Shown piece by piece: positions 52,076-61,507 of a stretch of DNA of 64,000 bases. Source of the DNA: Ramlibacter rhizophilus (lineage in GTDB: Bacteria; Pseudomonadota; Gammaproteobacteria; Burkholderiales; Burkholderiaceae_C); the NCBI RefSeq assembly GCF_004681965.1, contig NZ_SMLL01000001.1, positions 1 to 64,000 of the forward strand, given 5' to 3'. Under the pieces are notes generated by a model. It had not been told where the DNA came from. It was given only the letters and a program-made list of their open reading frames with translations, and did no database searches. The translations under genes were made by a program, and so were the position numbers. Within the stretch, counting starts at the first letter, position 1, and the number at the start of each line of letters is the position of its first letter.

Positions 52076-54604
52076 TCACCAGTCCTCCTTCACGGCCAGC
52101 ACCGCATCGCGCCCCGCAGCGGCGCGGCCCGCAAGCCAGGCCGTGAGCGTGCCGGAGCCCACCACCGCCGCGCACAGCAGCGCGAGGCGGCCCCAGGGCA
52201 CCTGCAGGTCCATGGTCCAGTGGAAGCTTTGCGGGTTGACCACGTGGACCAGCACCACCGAGACCGCCAGGCCCAGGACCAGCCCGGCGAGCGAGCCGAT
52301 GGCGGTCCAGGCCGCGCCTTCGCCGGCCACCACCGCCAGCACCTGCCGGCGCGTGAGCCCCAAGTGGCGCAGCAGGCCGAACTCCTTGCGCCGCGCCAGC
52401 ACCTGCGCGCTGAAGCTGGCCGCGACGCCGAAGAGGCCGATGGCGATGGCCACGCCCTGCAGCCAGTAGGTGACGGCGAAGCTGCGGTCGAAGATGCGCA
52501 GCGACGCGGCGCGGATGTCCCGTGCGCTGGAGACCTCGACCAGGCCGCCGGTTCCCGCTTCGCGCGCGGCCAGCGCCTCCAGCGCGGCGCGCACGGCGGC
52601 GGCGTCGGCCTGGGGCGCCAGCCACAGCTGCAGGTCGTTCACGCGTTCGTCGCCGGTGAGGCGTCGCCAGTCGCGCACGTCCACCATGATGGCGCCGCTC
52701 TGGCGCACGTAGTCGCGCCACACGCCGGCCACGAAGAAGGTCGAGCCGGGCGACGCCAGGCCGAAGGCCCGCGCCAGCGCCGGCACCGCGTCGCCCGGCG
52801 ACAGGCCGTAGAGGTCCACCATGGCCTCGCTCACGTACACCGCCACGCGGCCTTCCGGGGCTGGCCGGGGCGTGCCCACCAGGGGCAGCGATTCGGCGGG
52901 CTCGTCGATGGGGCGGGCGATGAGGGTCACCGGCGGGCGGCCCGGGTCGAGCAGCAGCGAGCGCACGCGCTGCGTGCCCACGCGCTCGATGCCGGGCAGG
53001 GCGGCGGCGCGCTGCACGAAGCCCGGCTCGAGGAAGGCCGCCTCGCCGGCCGCCGAGCTTTCGGCCGTGCGGGCGTAGAGGTCGGCCGGCAGCACCACGT
53101 CCAGCCAGCGGCTCACGGACTCGCGGAAGCTCGCCACCATGACCGTCAAGGCGACGGCGAGGGCCAGCGAGGCCACCACGCCGCTCACCGCCACCGCCGC
53201 GCTTTCGCGCACGCGCCGCGCCCGCTCGACCGCGAGCTGCGCCAGCAGCCATCCCGCGACCCGGGGAGCCAGGCGGTCATACACCGCGGCGACGCCGAAG
53301 GGCAGGGCCGTGATGCCGCCGACCAGCAGCAGGCCCACCGAGGCATAGGCGCCCAGCGGAAGACCGGCCACCGGTGGCAGCAGGGCCATGAGGCCTCCCG
53401 CGGCGACCAGTGCCAGGCTCCAGGCGGCGCTGCGTCGTCGACCGCCGGCCGCGCCGAGTCCCTTGAGCGCCTGGGCCAGCGGAAGCTGCTGGGCCGAGCG
53501 CGCGGGAACCCAGCCACCGGCCAGTGCGGCGGCGACGCCGAGCAGGCCATAGACGAGGGCGCTCGGCGCGCTCCATTGCAGCGCGGGCGCCACGCCGGAG
53601 AAGTAGCCGCCGCCCAGGTCGCCGCCCAGCAGGCGCAGGGCCAGGGCCGCGAGCGCGGTGCCCAGCGCGATGCCGGCGACGCTGCCCAGTGCGCCCAGCG
53701 CCAGTGACTCGGCCAGCACCAGGCGCAGGCGCTCGCGCGCGGTGAGGCCGAGGACGCCGAGCAGGGCGAGCTGCTGCAGGCGGCGCGCCACGCTCAGCGA
53801 CAGCACGGAGTACACGAGGAAGGCGCCGGTGAAGAGGGCCACCAGCGCCAGCACGGTGAGGTTGACCCGGTAGGCGCGCGAGAGCTGGCTCACGCGCCGG
53901 GCGGCATCGCCGGGCTCGGTCGCCACCACGCCCGCGGGCAGCGCCAGCGAACGCAGCAGCGCCTCGCGCGGCGTGCCGGGTGCCAGGCGCAGGTCGATGC
54001 GGGTGAGCTCGCCGCCGCGCCCGAAAAGGTCCTGCGCCGCACCGATGTCCATGACCGCCGTGGGCGCGCCGGTTGCCGAGACGCTGCCCGCCACGCGCAG
54101 CGTGCGCAGCCGCAGCCCCGTCTGCACGGACAGCTGCCCTGCGGGCAACACGCGTCGCGCGGCGGGGTTGAGGAACACGGCATCGGGCGCGAAGAGGTCG
54201 AAGCGGCCAGCGCCGTCGGCCAGCGAGGGCATGAGCGCCGGCGCGATGGCTGCCACCGCGAGCGCGTCCACGCCCAGCACCCGCAGCGCGACGCGCTCGC
54301 CCTGCAGGTCCGTGGCATAGGTGGCCAGCTCGAGCACCGGGCTGGCCTGGCGCACCTGGGGGTGGGCCGCCACGCGCGCATACAGCGCCTCATCGAAGCC
54401 GCCCTGCACGGCCCGCAGCTCCAGGTCGGGCTCGCCGTTGACGGAGCGCACGGCGCTGGAGAACTCGCTCAGCGCCGAGGCGTTGATCAGGTGGACCGAG
54501 AAGGCCAGCGCCACGCCCAGCATGACCGCCAGGACGGCGGCGAAGCTGCGCCAGGGGTGGTGGCGCAGTTCCTGCCAGGAGAAGCTGCGAAGCAGGGCAA
54601 GCAT
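52076..54604 (-). CDS. ABC transporter permease with two FtsX domains (AttFG/LolCE-like)
   Basis: Inner-membrane permease of 842 residues that appears to be two FtsX-type modules fused. Helix 1 (about 20-40) is followed by a large periplasmic domain, then three helices (about 255-390). A second helix (about 480-500) is followed by a second periplasmic domain and three final helices (about 710-835). The segments VYSVLSLSVARRLQQLALLGVLGL and ARRKEFGLLRHLGLTRRQ are the characteristic cytoplasmic-loop motifs of MacB/LolC-type mechanotransmission permeases. It should pair with the ATPase at 55840-56523 and act with the lipocalin-like protein at 49391-50497. The probable function is handling of an envelope lipid or lipoprotein-like substrate. 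Confidence 0.86.
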   Translation of the reverse strand: MLALLRSFSWQELRHHPWRSFAAVLAVMLGVALAFSVHLINASALSEFSSAVRSVNGEPDLELRAVQGGFDEALYARVAAHPQVRQASPVLELATYATDLQGERVALRVLGVDALAVAAIAPALMPSLADGAGRFDLFAPDAVFLNPAARRVLPAGQLSVQTGLRLRTLRVAGSVSATGAPTAVMDIGAAQDLFGRGGELTRIDLRLAPGTPREALLRSLALPAGVVATEPGDAARRVSQLSRAYRVNLTVLALVALFTGAFLVYSVLSLSVARRLQQLALLGVLGLTARERLRLVLAESLALGALGSVAGIALGTALAALALRLLGGDLGGGYFSGVAPALQWSAPSALVYGLLGVAAALAGGWVPARSAQQLPLAQALKGLGAAGGRRRSAAWSLALVAAGGLMALLPPVAGLPLGAYASVGLLLVGGITALPFGVAAVYDRLAPRVAGWLLAQLAVERARRVRESAAVAVSGVVASLALAVALTVMVASFRESVSRWLDVVLPADLYARTAESSAAGEAAFLEPGFVQRAAALPGIERVGTQRVRSLLLDPGRPPVTLIARPIDEPAESLPLVGTPRPAPEGRVAVYVSEAMVDLYGLSPGDAVPALARAFGLASPGSTFFVAGVWRDYVRQSGAIMVDVRDWRRLTGDERVNDLQLWLAPQADAAAVRAALEALAAREAGTGGLVEVSSARDIRAASLRIFDRSFAVTYWLQGVAIAIGLFGVAASFSAQVLARRKEFGLLRHLGLTRRQVLAVVAGEGAAWTAIGSLAGLVLGLAVSVVLVHVVNPQSFHWTMDLQVPWGRLALLCAAVVGSGTLTAWLAGRAAAGRDAVLAVKEDW

Positions 54605-54641
54605 GGGGCCGATTGTGGCCGCGGCCCCGGCCGGGCTGCGC

Positions 54642-55127
54642 TCAGGCAGTCGCCTCCATCTCGGCCATCAGTTCTTCCTTGCGGGCCTCCAGCTCGTCGC
54701 GCATGGCGACCAGGTCGAGCTTGCGGGCGCTGCGGGCCTTGGTGAAGATGTCGCTGCGTTCCTCCTTGACGTGGTGGTCCACGTACTCGCCCAGCACCTT
54801 GACCTTGGCGTCGAACATCGGGTCGGAAGCGTCCATCTCCTGGATCTGCGCGATGAGGTCCTTGGCGCTCTGGTGTTCGACCGTGGCTTCGTCGAGCAGG
54901 TCGGTTTCCTTGATGGCGCCGCGCAGCGCCGGGTAGAAGATCTCCTCCTCGATCTGCGCGTGCACGGTCAGCTCCAGGCAGATGCGGCGGGCGAGGTCCA
55001 GTTTCTTCTGCGCGGCGCTCTTCGCGCGCGATTGCGTGGTTTCCTCGAACTCCTTGAACATCTTCTTGACGGCTTTGTGATCGGCGTCGAGCAGGTCGCA
55101 GGCGTCCTTGGTACGGGTGCTGGGCAT
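54642..55127 (-). CDS. Hemerythrin-like HHE-domain protein
   Basis: Cytosolic four-helix protein of 161 residues. Candidate di-iron ligands are H17 (DADHKAVKKMF), H56 and E60 (TVHAQIEEEIFYP), H85 (VEHQSAKDL) and H118/H119 with E122 (VDHHVKEER), the HHE pattern. Members bind oxygen or nitric oxide or take part in iron or redox stress responses; which applies here is unknown. The last 30 residues are a charged helix. It lies between the FtsX permease and a terminator and is probably its own transcription unit or leads into the permease gene 37 bases on. Confidence 0.9.
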   Translation of the reverse strand: MPSTRTKDACDLLDADHKAVKKMFKEFEETTQSRAKSAAQKKLDLARRICLELTVHAQIEEEIFYPALRGAIKETDLLDEATVEHQSAKDLIAQIQEMDASDPMFDAKVKVLGEYVDHHVKEERSDIFTKARSARKLDLVAMRDELEARKEELMAEMEATA

Positions 55128-55212
55128 GGGTGTTCTCCTGAATGGGGAGGCTGATGATTGCGGCCGCCTCGAAGCGCCCAGGTAGGAAAAGGCCGGTTGT
55201 GGAACGGCGAAA

Positions 55213-55246
55213 AAAAGCCGCGGGCACCGGAGTGCCCGCGGCTTTT
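55213..55246. terminator. Bidirectional-looking terminator hairpin
   Basis: Perfect 15-base arms (55213-55227 and 55232-55246) around a 4-base loop, arm sequence aaaagccgcgggcac. The hairpin is flanked by A runs on the left and T runs on the right, so it can act on either strand. It lies 17 bases beyond the stop of the minus-strand gene at 55264 and separates it from the hemerythrin gene. Confidence 0.9.
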
Positions 55247-55263
55247 GGGTGCCGTGTGGCAGA

Positions 55264-55689
55264 TCAGTTGCGGTCGGCGCGCATCCGCGGCTCGGTGATC
55301 ACCGGCTCCGGCGCGCGATACACCGGCGCCTGGGCCACGATCGGTTCCGGCTGGCGCGGCTGCATCACAGGCGCCTGCGCCACCGGCTGCGATTCGGCCG
55401 GCGGCGGCGTCACGACGATCACCTCGGTCGGCTGGGGCGCAGCGGCCACCACGGGCTCGGCCGGCACGACGACGGCCAGCGGGACCAACAGCACTTCAGG
55501 CGCAAGCGGTGCCACCTCGTTGATGCCGGTCTCGCCCATGGGCGCGCCGTACATGTTCTGCTGGCCCGCGCCGATCGCTTCGTTCGCGACGTCGGCATTG
55601 GGGGGCACGGACTGGGCCGAGGCCAGGCCCATCGTGGCGGCGGCCGAGATACCCACCATGAGACCCATCAGCTTGGAATGTTTGATCAT
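55264..55689 (-). CDS. Proline-rich secreted protein, unknown function
   Basis: Exported protein of 141 residues. The Sec signal (KHSKLMGLMVGISAAATMGLASAQ, written from residue 3) ends near residue 26. The mature part is Pro/Val/Ala-rich (LVPLAVVVPAEPVVAAAPQ, APVYRAPEPVI) with no globular signature and a charged end. The ATG at 55689 has an excellent AAGGAG about 8 bases upstream. It is closed by the terminator at 55213-55246. It may span the periplasm or decorate the cell wall; no family recognised. Confidence 0.75.
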   Translation of the reverse strand: MIKHSKLMGLMVGISAAATMGLASAQSVPPNADVANEAIGAGQQNMYGAPMGETGINEVAPLAPEVLLVPLAVVVPAEPVVAAAPQPTEVIVVTPPPAESQPVAQAPVMQPRQPEPIVAQAPVYRAPEPVITEPRMRADRN

Positions 55690-55839
55690 CTTGCTCTCCT
55701 TGAAAAGACGGTTGAAGTTGGACACGCGGCCTTTCATGGCCTGCTGTTCCTGAAGGCTAGGCCTGGACCCGCAAGGGGGGACGCGGACCGCGCCTTGCCC
55801 GGGCGTCGGACGATTCCGGTCGCCCAGGCGGGGCGTGTC

Positions 55840-56523
55840 CTAGCCTTCCGTGGGCCTCAGGCCCTCGCTTGTCAGGCGCAGGACGCGGTCCGCGCGGGCG
55901 GCCGCGGCCTCGGAGTGCGTCACCAGGACCAGCGCGGCGCCGTGGTCCCGCGTCTGGGCGATGAGCAAGTCCAGTACCCGCGCCGCCGTCGTGGGATCGA
56001 GGTTGCCGGTGGGCTCGTCCGCCAGCAGCAGGGCCGGCCGATGCACCAGCGCCCGCGCGATGGCCACGCGCTGCAGTTGCCCGCCACTGAGTTGCTGCGG
56101 CAGCCGCGCTTCCAGGCCGCCCAGGCCCACGCCTTCGAGCGCGGCCTGGACGCGCTGGCTGCGCTCGGGCTCGGGCGTTCCGAGCAGGAGCAGCGGGAGG
56201 CCGACGTTCTGCGCCACATCCAGGTGTGGCAGCACATGGAAGGCCTGGAACACGAAGCCCACGTGCCGCCGGCGGATGAGGGCACGCTCCTCGTCGTCCG
56301 CCTCGTCCAGCAGGCGCCCGCACAGGCGCACCTGGCCCCCGTCCCAATGGTCCAGGCCGGCCAGGCAATTGAGCAGCGTGGATTTGCCGACGCCGGACTC
56401 CCCGAGGATGGCGACGAACTGGCCGGCCGGAACCTGCAGCGACACACGGGAGAACACCGCCTCCTCGCCGTAGTGCCTGGCGAGGTCCGTGACCTGCAGC
56501 ACGGGGATGCCCTCGCCACTCAT
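55840..56523 (-). CDS. ABC transporter ATPase, LolD/MacB-like (AttE-like)
   Basis: Cytosolic ATPase of 227 residues of the o228/LolD type. Walker [10 protein letters not shown] (about 38-46), Q-loop [10 protein letters not shown], signature [15 protein letters not shown], Walker [14 protein letters not shown] and the switch histidine in [16 protein letters not shown]. The ATG overlaps the miaA stop by 4 bases (ATGA), so it is translationally coupled to miaA. The likely partner is the double FtsX permease at 52076-54604, although two unrelated genes and a terminator lie between. Confidence 0.9.
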   Translation of the reverse strand: MSGEGIPVLQVTDLARHYGEEAVFSRVSLQVPAGQFVAILGESGVGKSTLLNCLAGLDHWDGGQVRLCGRLLDEADDEERALIRRRHVGFVFQAFHVLPHLDVAQNVGLPLLLLGTPEPERSQRVQAALEGVGLGGLEARLPQQLSGGQLQRVAIARALVHRPALLLADEPTGNLDPTTAARVLDLLIAQTRDHGAALVLVTHSEAAAARADRVLRLTSEGLRPTEG

Positions 56524-57500
56524 GCCGCGCCTTTCGCGAGTGCGCTCGCGCGCACGGCCTGCAGCACCCGATCGAGCGCGTCGGGGGCGTCGCAGGCGAT
56601 CACCACGCGTTCGCTCATGCCGCGCAGCCACGTGAGCTGTCGCTTGGCAAGCTGGCGCGTGGCCGCGATCCCGCGCGCCTGCAGTTCCGAGAGCGGCGGC
56701 GCCTCGCCGCGCTCCTGCGCATCCAGCCATTCCCAGGCCTGGCGGTAGCCCACGCAGCGCATGCTGGGCAGCTCGGGCGAGAGCCCGGGCCGGGCCCGAA
56801 GGGCGCGTACCTCGTCGAGCAGTCCGCTGCGCAGCATGTGCTCGAACCGCTGCGCGATCCGCTCGTGCAGCCAGCTGCGCTGCGCAGGTTCCAGGGAAAG
56901 CAGCAGCGCCGGCGGCCGGACCTCGTGCTCTCGCGCCTGCGCATGCCACTCGCTCAGGGGGCGGCCCGAGAGCTGCCAGACCTCCAGCGCGCGCTGGATG
57001 CGCTGCGCATCGTGGGGTGCGAGGCGGGCCGCCGTCGAGGCATCGACGCGCGCCAGCTCGGCGTGCAGCGCGGGCCAGCCCTCCACGCGCGCACGCGCCT
57101 CCAGGGCTGCACGGACCAGCGGGTCGGCCGCGGGCATCTGCGCCAGGCCCTCGAACAGCGCCTTGAAGTACAGGAGCGTTCCGCCCACCAGCAGGGGCAC
57201 CGCGCCGCGCGCGCGAATCTCGCCGACGAGGCGGCGGGCATCGGCGGCGAACTCCGCGGCGCTGTAGGTCTGCGCGGGGTCGCGGATGTCGATGAGGTGG
57301 TGCGGCACGGCGGCGCGTTCGGCGGCATCGGGCTTGGCCGTGCCGATGTCCAGGCCGCGGTACACCAGCGCCGAATCCACGCTCACGATCTCCACCGGCA
57401 GCTCGCGCGCGATCGCCAGCGCCGCCGCGGTCTTGCCCGAGGCGGTGGGCCCTGCCAGGGCGATGCAGGGCAGGACCTCAGGCACCGGGGGCTTCGCCAT
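56520..57500 (-). CDS. miaA: tRNA dimethylallyltransferase
   Basis: Transfers a dimethylallyl group to A37 of tRNAs reading UNN codons; cytosolic. It has 326 residues. The P-loop is GPTASGKT (17-24), followed by [19 protein letters not shown], the HHLID segment, [15 protein letters not shown] and, in the C-terminal half, [11 protein letters not shown] and [15 protein letters not shown], all typical of MiaA. It overlaps the upstream Bcr/CflA gene by 23 bases and the downstream ATPase gene by 4 bases. Confidence 0.95.
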   Translation of the reverse strand: MAKPPVPEVLPCIALAGPTASGKTAAALAIARELPVEIVSVDSALVYRGLDIGTAKPDAAERAAVPHHLIDIRDPAQTYSAAEFAADARRLVGEIRARGAVPLLVGGTLLYFKALFEGLAQMPAADPLVRAALEARARVEGWPALHAELARVDASTAARLAPHDAQRIQRALEVWQLSGRPLSEWHAQAREHEVRPPALLLSLEPAQRSWLHERIAQRFEHMLRSGLLDEVRALRARPGLSPELPSMRCVGYRQAWEWLDAQERGEAPPLSELQARGIAATRQLAKRQLTWLRGMSERVVIACDAPDALDRVLQAVRASALAKGAA

Positions 57501-58710
57501 GTCGCCGGATCAGGGTCCAGGCCACCAGGGCCAGCGCGCTGCCCCAGAACCACACGCCCAGCACCAGGGGCCGCACCGAGCCGCCGGCCTGCTGCCCCAG
57601 CCAGGCGCCCATGAGGAAGGCGACCACCATCATGAGAAAGCCATTGAGGGCCGAGGCAGCGCCCGCCGCGTGCGGGAAGGGCGCCACGGCGGCGGCCTGT
57701 CCGCAGGGCTGGTGCACGCCGTGGGCCAGCATGTACAGCCAGAAGGGCACGAGGATGGCCCAGACGCTGCGCACGCCGGCCAGGGCGAGCAGCGCCATGG
57801 ACGTGACCGCCAGCAGCGTCACGGCGCCGGCCAGCATCACCGCGCGCCGCATGCCCAGGCGGACCAGCAGGCGCCGGCAGATGAAGGTGCCCACGATGTA
57901 CACCGCGGAGATGGAGAACAGGGCCAGGCCGTACTGCACGCCGGACAGGCCCAGCACCTGCATGAACACGAAGGGCGAACTGGCGAGGAAGGTGAAGAGC
58001 CCCGCGTAGGAGGTGATGGCCAGCGCCGAGGCGGCCTGGAAGCGGCGGTTGCGCAGGATGGTGGCCCAGCTTCGCACCAGTGCCGCGGCGTTCAGCGGGG
58101 CGCGTCGCTGTGGCGGCAGCGTCTCGGTGAAGCGGGCCGCGAGCAGCGCGAACAGGGCGGCGCCGAAGACGGCCAGCACCGCCAGCGCCCAGCGCCAGCC
58201 CAGCGCGTCGCTCACCCAGCCGCCCAGGGGGGCGCTCACGCAGGCGATGACGCCCAGGCCGCCCAGCGCCATGGACAGCGTGCGCGCGCCCTGCTGCGGC
58301 TCGTACAGGTCGCGCACGATGGCCCGCGCCCCCATGACCGCGGCCCCCATGGCCGCGCCCTGCACTGCGCGCCAGACGAGCAGGGAAGCGAGCGAGCCGG
58401 CCAGGGCGCAGCCGACCGAGGCCAGGGTGTACAGGGCCACGCCCGTGAGCAGCACCGGCCGCCGGCCGAAGCGGTCCGCGAGCGGCCCCCAGCCCAGTTG
58501 CGAGATGCCGAAGGCGAGCAGCAGGCTGGTGAGCGTGAGCTGCGCCTGCCCGGGTGCCGCCCCGAAGCCCCGCGTGAGCTCGGGCAGGGCGGGCAGGTAC
58601 AGGTCGGTGGTGATGGGCTGGATGCCGAGCATCAGGGACAGCAGCAGCACCACGAGCGAGGGGCCCATGGGCGCTGCGGCGCCGCGCTCGGCCGCGGGCA
58701 GGGCGGACAT
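57478..58710 (-). CDS. Bcr/CflA-family multidrug MFS exporter
   Basis: Inner-membrane exporter of 410 residues with 12 predicted helices. The N-terminal pattern [18 protein letters not shown] is the Bcr/CflA signature; [16 protein letters not shown] is the MFS loop 2-3 motif. Members expel bicyclomycin, sulfonamide or chloramphenicol by proton antiport; the substrate here is unknown. Its 3 prime end runs 23 bases into miaA in another frame, so the two are probably co-transcribed and coupled. Confidence 0.9.
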   Translation of the reverse strand: MSALPAAERGAAAPMGPSLVVLLLSLMLGIQPITTDLYLPALPELTRGFGAAPGQAQLTLTSLLLAFGISQLGWGPLADRFGRRPVLLTGVALYTLASVGCALAGSLASLLVWRAVQGAAMGAAVMGARAIVRDLYEPQQGARTLSMALGGLGVIACVSAPLGGWVSDALGWRWALAVLAVFGAALFALLAARFTETLPPQRRAPLNAAALVRSWATILRNRRFQAASALAITSYAGLFTFLASSPFVFMQVLGLSGVQYGLALFSISAVYIVGTFICRRLLVRLGMRRAVMLAGAVTLLAVTSMALLALAGVRSVWAILVPFWLYMLAHGVHQPCGQAAAVAPFPHAAGAASALNGFLMMVVAFLMGAWLGQQAGGSVRPLVLGVWFWGSALALVAWTLIRRHGEAPGA

Positions 58711-58755
58711 CCGCCGGAGGGTAGCAGAGACCCGTGGTCCGCCGCCCCGAGGAGA

Positions 58756-59607
58756 TCAGTGCGCCGCCGCCTGGAACAGCTGGTCGATGGCTTCGCGGTA
58801 CAGCGGCTGGCCCAGGGACATGGTGCTGTGGTGCGAGCCCCCCTCGACCAGCAGGAACTTCTTGGGCCCGTGGGCGGCGTCGAACAGGCGCCGGCCCAGG
58901 TCGGTGGCGATCAGCGTGTCGCGGCTGCCGTGCACCACCAGCAGCGGCGAGCCGATCTGGCCGACCTTGCGGACGGATTCGAAGCGCTGCGTGATCAGCG
59001 GCCCGATGGGCAGCCAGCCCCACTTGAAGGTGCTGGCCAGTTCGGGAATGGAGGTGAAGGTGCCCTCGACGATGGTGCCCCGCTCGTCGGAAACGCTGGC
59101 GGCCAGGTCGATGGCGATGGCCCCGCCCAGCGAATGGCCGAAGATGTAGCGCGGCCGGCCCGGGTAGCTGCGCGCCAGCCAGTCCCAGGCCGCGCGGGCG
59201 TCCTCGTAGGCCATGGCTTCGGAGGGGAGGGACTTGGTGCTCTTGCCGAAGCCCCGGTAGTCGACGGCCAGCACCGAGAAGCCCAGCTCCTGCATGCGCC
59301 GGATGCGTCCGGCCGATCCGGCCACGTTCCAGCGCGCCCCATGCAGGTAAAGCATCAGCGGCTGGCCGGCGCGGGGCTGGTCGGCCGGCAACCACAGGCC
59401 GTGCAGCTGGACGTTCTCGCCGCTGATGCGCGATTCGAAGTTGATCCAGACGTCTTCCATGCCTTCGGCCAGCGAGGCGCTGCCGCCCCAGGCACGGTCG
59501 CTGGGCTGGAAGATCCATACGCGCTGCTTCTCGTCGAGCGTGGCGCAACCGAGGGAAAGGCCGCCCGCGAGCACGGCGGCGGCCAGGAGCATGAACCAGC
59601 GCTTCAT
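58756..59607 (-). CDS. Lipoprotein alpha/beta hydrolase
   Basis: Membrane-anchored hydrolase of 283 residues. The signal peptide ends in LSLGC (C21). The hydrolase core has the nucleophile elbow GHSLGG (serine near residue 153), the oxyanion-type segment YLHGARWN, DYRGFGKS and, late, the acid and histidine in VVHGSRDTLI and EGGSHHST. It resembles the BEM46/YqkD-like serine hydrolases. The substrate is unknown. The ATG at 59607 has AGGAA upstream and leads directly into the lipoprotein signal; an ATG at 59646 is in frame but adds a polar leader. It lies 36 bases downstream of mutL. Confidence 0.86.
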   Translation of the reverse strand: MKRWFMLLAAAVLAGGLSLGCATLDEKQRVWIFQPSDRAWGGSASLAEGMEDVWINFESRISGENVQLHGLWLPADQPRAGQPLMLYLHGARWNVAGSAGRIRRMQELGFSVLAVDYRGFGKSTKSLPSEAMAYEDARAAWDWLARSYPGRPRYIFGHSLGGAIAIDLAASVSDERGTIVEGTFTSIPELASTFKWGWLPIGPLITQRFESVRKVGQIGSPLLVVHGSRDTLIATDLGRRLFDAAHGPKKFLLVEGGSHHSTMSLGQPLYREAIDQLFQAAAH

Positions 59608-59642
59608 CACGTTCCTGCTGATCACCTTCAGGCCGGGAAAGT

Positions 59643-61478
59643 TCATCGACCGCGCAGGAAAAGGCCGTCGAGCTCCCGCAGCGACAGCTGCCGCCAGGTG
59701 GGGCGGCCGTGGTTGCACTGGTCGGCGCGTTCGGTCTGTTCCATCTGTCGCAACAAGGCGTTCATCTCCTCCACCGTGAGGCGGCGGTTGGCGCGCACCG
59801 CGCCGTGGCAGGCCATGGTGGCCAGCAGCTCGTCGCGCGCGCGCCGCACCACGGTGCTGGCATCGTGCTGCGCCAGTTCGGCAAGCACGCTGCGTGCCAA
59901 GTCCACTGCGTTGGCCTGGGCGAGGTGCGTGGGCAGGGCGCGCACCGCCAGGGTGCGCGCGGAGAAGGGGGTGATCTCCAGGCCCAGGCTGCGCAGTGCC
60001 TCCGCGCAGGCTTCGGCCGTGGCGACCTCCTCGGGCGTGGCGGCGAAGGTGGCGGGGATGAGGAGCGGCTGGCTGGCCAGGCCCTCGCCGTCCATCTGCT
60101 GCTTCAGCCGCTCGTAGACGATGCGCTCGTGCGCCGCGTGCATGTCGACGATGACCAGGCCCTGCGCGTTCTCGGCCAGGATGTAGATGCCCTGCAACTG
60201 CGCGAGCGCGCGGCCCAGGGGCCAGTCGCCGTCGGGCAGGGCGGGGGCGGACGCGGGGGCCGGGGCGGGTTCGGACACGCTCGGGGCCGGTGTCCGGTTC
60301 CACAGCAGCCCGAGGTCCGACACCGGCAGGCCGGATGGCGCGGGCTCGCGCGCCGCGAAGGCCATGGCGGGCTGCCGCCACGCGGCAGCCGGCACGGCGG
60401 CCGGCAGCGGCGGCGCGGGGTCGTCGGTCAAGGCCTGCTGGCTCTGCGGCGCCTGCCCGGCGCGTGGGGCGGCCAGGGCGTTCTCGATGGCGTGCCGCAC
60501 CACCTGGTGCACGGCGCGGCCGTCGCGAAAGCGCACCTCGATCTTGGTCGGGTGAACGTTCACGTCCACCTGGGCGGGATCGATTTCCAGCGACAGGGCA
60601 TACACCGGCTGGCGCTGGCCGTGCAGCACGTCCTCGTACGCGCTGCGCGCCGCGTGGGCGAGCACCTTGTCGCGCACGTAGCGGCCATTGACCCAGGTCC
60701 ACTGCTGGTCGCCGCGCGCCCGCGCGGCATCGGGCAGGCCCGCACGGCCCCAGACGCGCAGCGGACCGGCGCGCCAGTCCACGGCCACGCTGGCCTCGAG
60801 GAAGTCGGCGCCCAGCACGTCGGCCAGGCGCTGCTCCCAGCGCGGCGTGGCGCGCCACTGTTCGACCAGCCGGCCTTCGTGCCAGATCGCGAAGCCCACC
60901 TCGGGCCGCGCCAGGGCGTGGCGGCGCACGGCCTCCACGCAGTGCGCCAGCTCGGTGCTGTCGGTCTTGAGGAATTTGCGGCGCGCCGGCGTGCTGAAGA
61001 AGAGTTCCTTGACCTCGACCGTGGTGCCCACGCTGCGCGCCGCCGGCCGCAGCTCGCCGCTGCGCGCATCGAGCAGGTAGGCGCTGGACTCCTCGGCCGT
61101 ACGCGAGAGCAGGCTGAGCTCGGACACCGAGGCGATGGCGGCCAGCGCCTCGCCGCGAAAGCCCATGGTGCCCACCGATTCCAGGTCGCCCAGCGAGGCG
61201 ATCTTGCTCGTGGCATGTCGCTTCAGGGCCACGGGCAGCTCGGCCCGGGCGATGCCGCAGCCGTCGTCTTCCACGCACACGAGGCGCACGCCCCCGGCCA
61301 GAAGGCGCAGCGTGACCTGCGTGGCGCCGGCATCGAGCGCGTTGTCCACCAGTTCGCGCACCACGGACGCCGGCCGCTCGACCACCTCACCGGCCGCGAT
61401 CTGGCTGATCAGCTCGTCCGGAAGTTCACGGATCGGACGGCGCGGCGGGGGGGACAGCAGGGCATTCACACCAAACAT
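59643..61478 (-). CDS. mutL: DNA mismatch repair protein MutL
   Basis: Mismatch repair ATPase of 611 residues that links MutS to downstream strand removal. The GHKL ATPase N-terminus has E42 and N46 in RELVDNALDAGA, DDGCGI and GFRGEAL. A Pro/Ala-rich linker covers about 340-430, followed by the dimerisation domain. The segment VDMHAAHERIVYE near residue 475 resembles the DQHA(X)2E(X)4E endonuclease motif with M for Q; nuclease activity is therefore possible, as known for MutL of other betaproteobacteria. It is divergent from the DedA gene, 29 bases apart. Confidence 0.95.
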   Translation of the reverse strand: MFGVNALLSPPPRRPIRELPDELISQIAAGEVVERPASVVRELVDNALDAGATQVTLRLLAGGVRLVCVEDDGCGIARAELPVALKRHATSKIASLGDLESVGTMGFRGEALAAIASVSELSLLSRTAEESSAYLLDARSGELRPAARSVGTTVEVKELFFSTPARRKFLKTDSTELAHCVEAVRRHALARPEVGFAIWHEGRLVEQWRATPRWEQRLADVLGADFLEASVAVDWRAGPLRVWGRAGLPDAARARGDQQWTWVNGRYVRDKVLAHAARSAYEDVLHGQRQPVYALSLEIDPAQVDVNVHPTKIEVRFRDGRAVHQVVRHAIENALAAPRAGQAPQSQQALTDDPAPPLPAAVPAAAWRQPAMAFAAREPAPSGLPVSDLGLLWNRTPAPSVSEPAPAPASAPALPDGDWPLGRALAQLQGIYILAENAQGLVIVDMHAAHERIVYERLKQQMDGEGLASQPLLIPATFAATPEEVATAEACAEALRSLGLEITPFSARTLAVRALPTHLAQANAVDLARSVLAELAQHDASTVVRRARDELLATMACHGAVRANRRLTVEEMNALLRQMEQTERADQCNHGRPTWRQLSLRELDGLFLRGR

Positions 61479-61507
61479 TCTAGGTGTCGCTCCATAATGC
61501 CTCGGCC

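Noticed and set aside
57286..60117. A 943-residue plus-strand frame opposite miaA, the MFS gene and mutL
   Set aside because: Gln/His/Arg-rich shadow of four well-recognised minus-strand genes.
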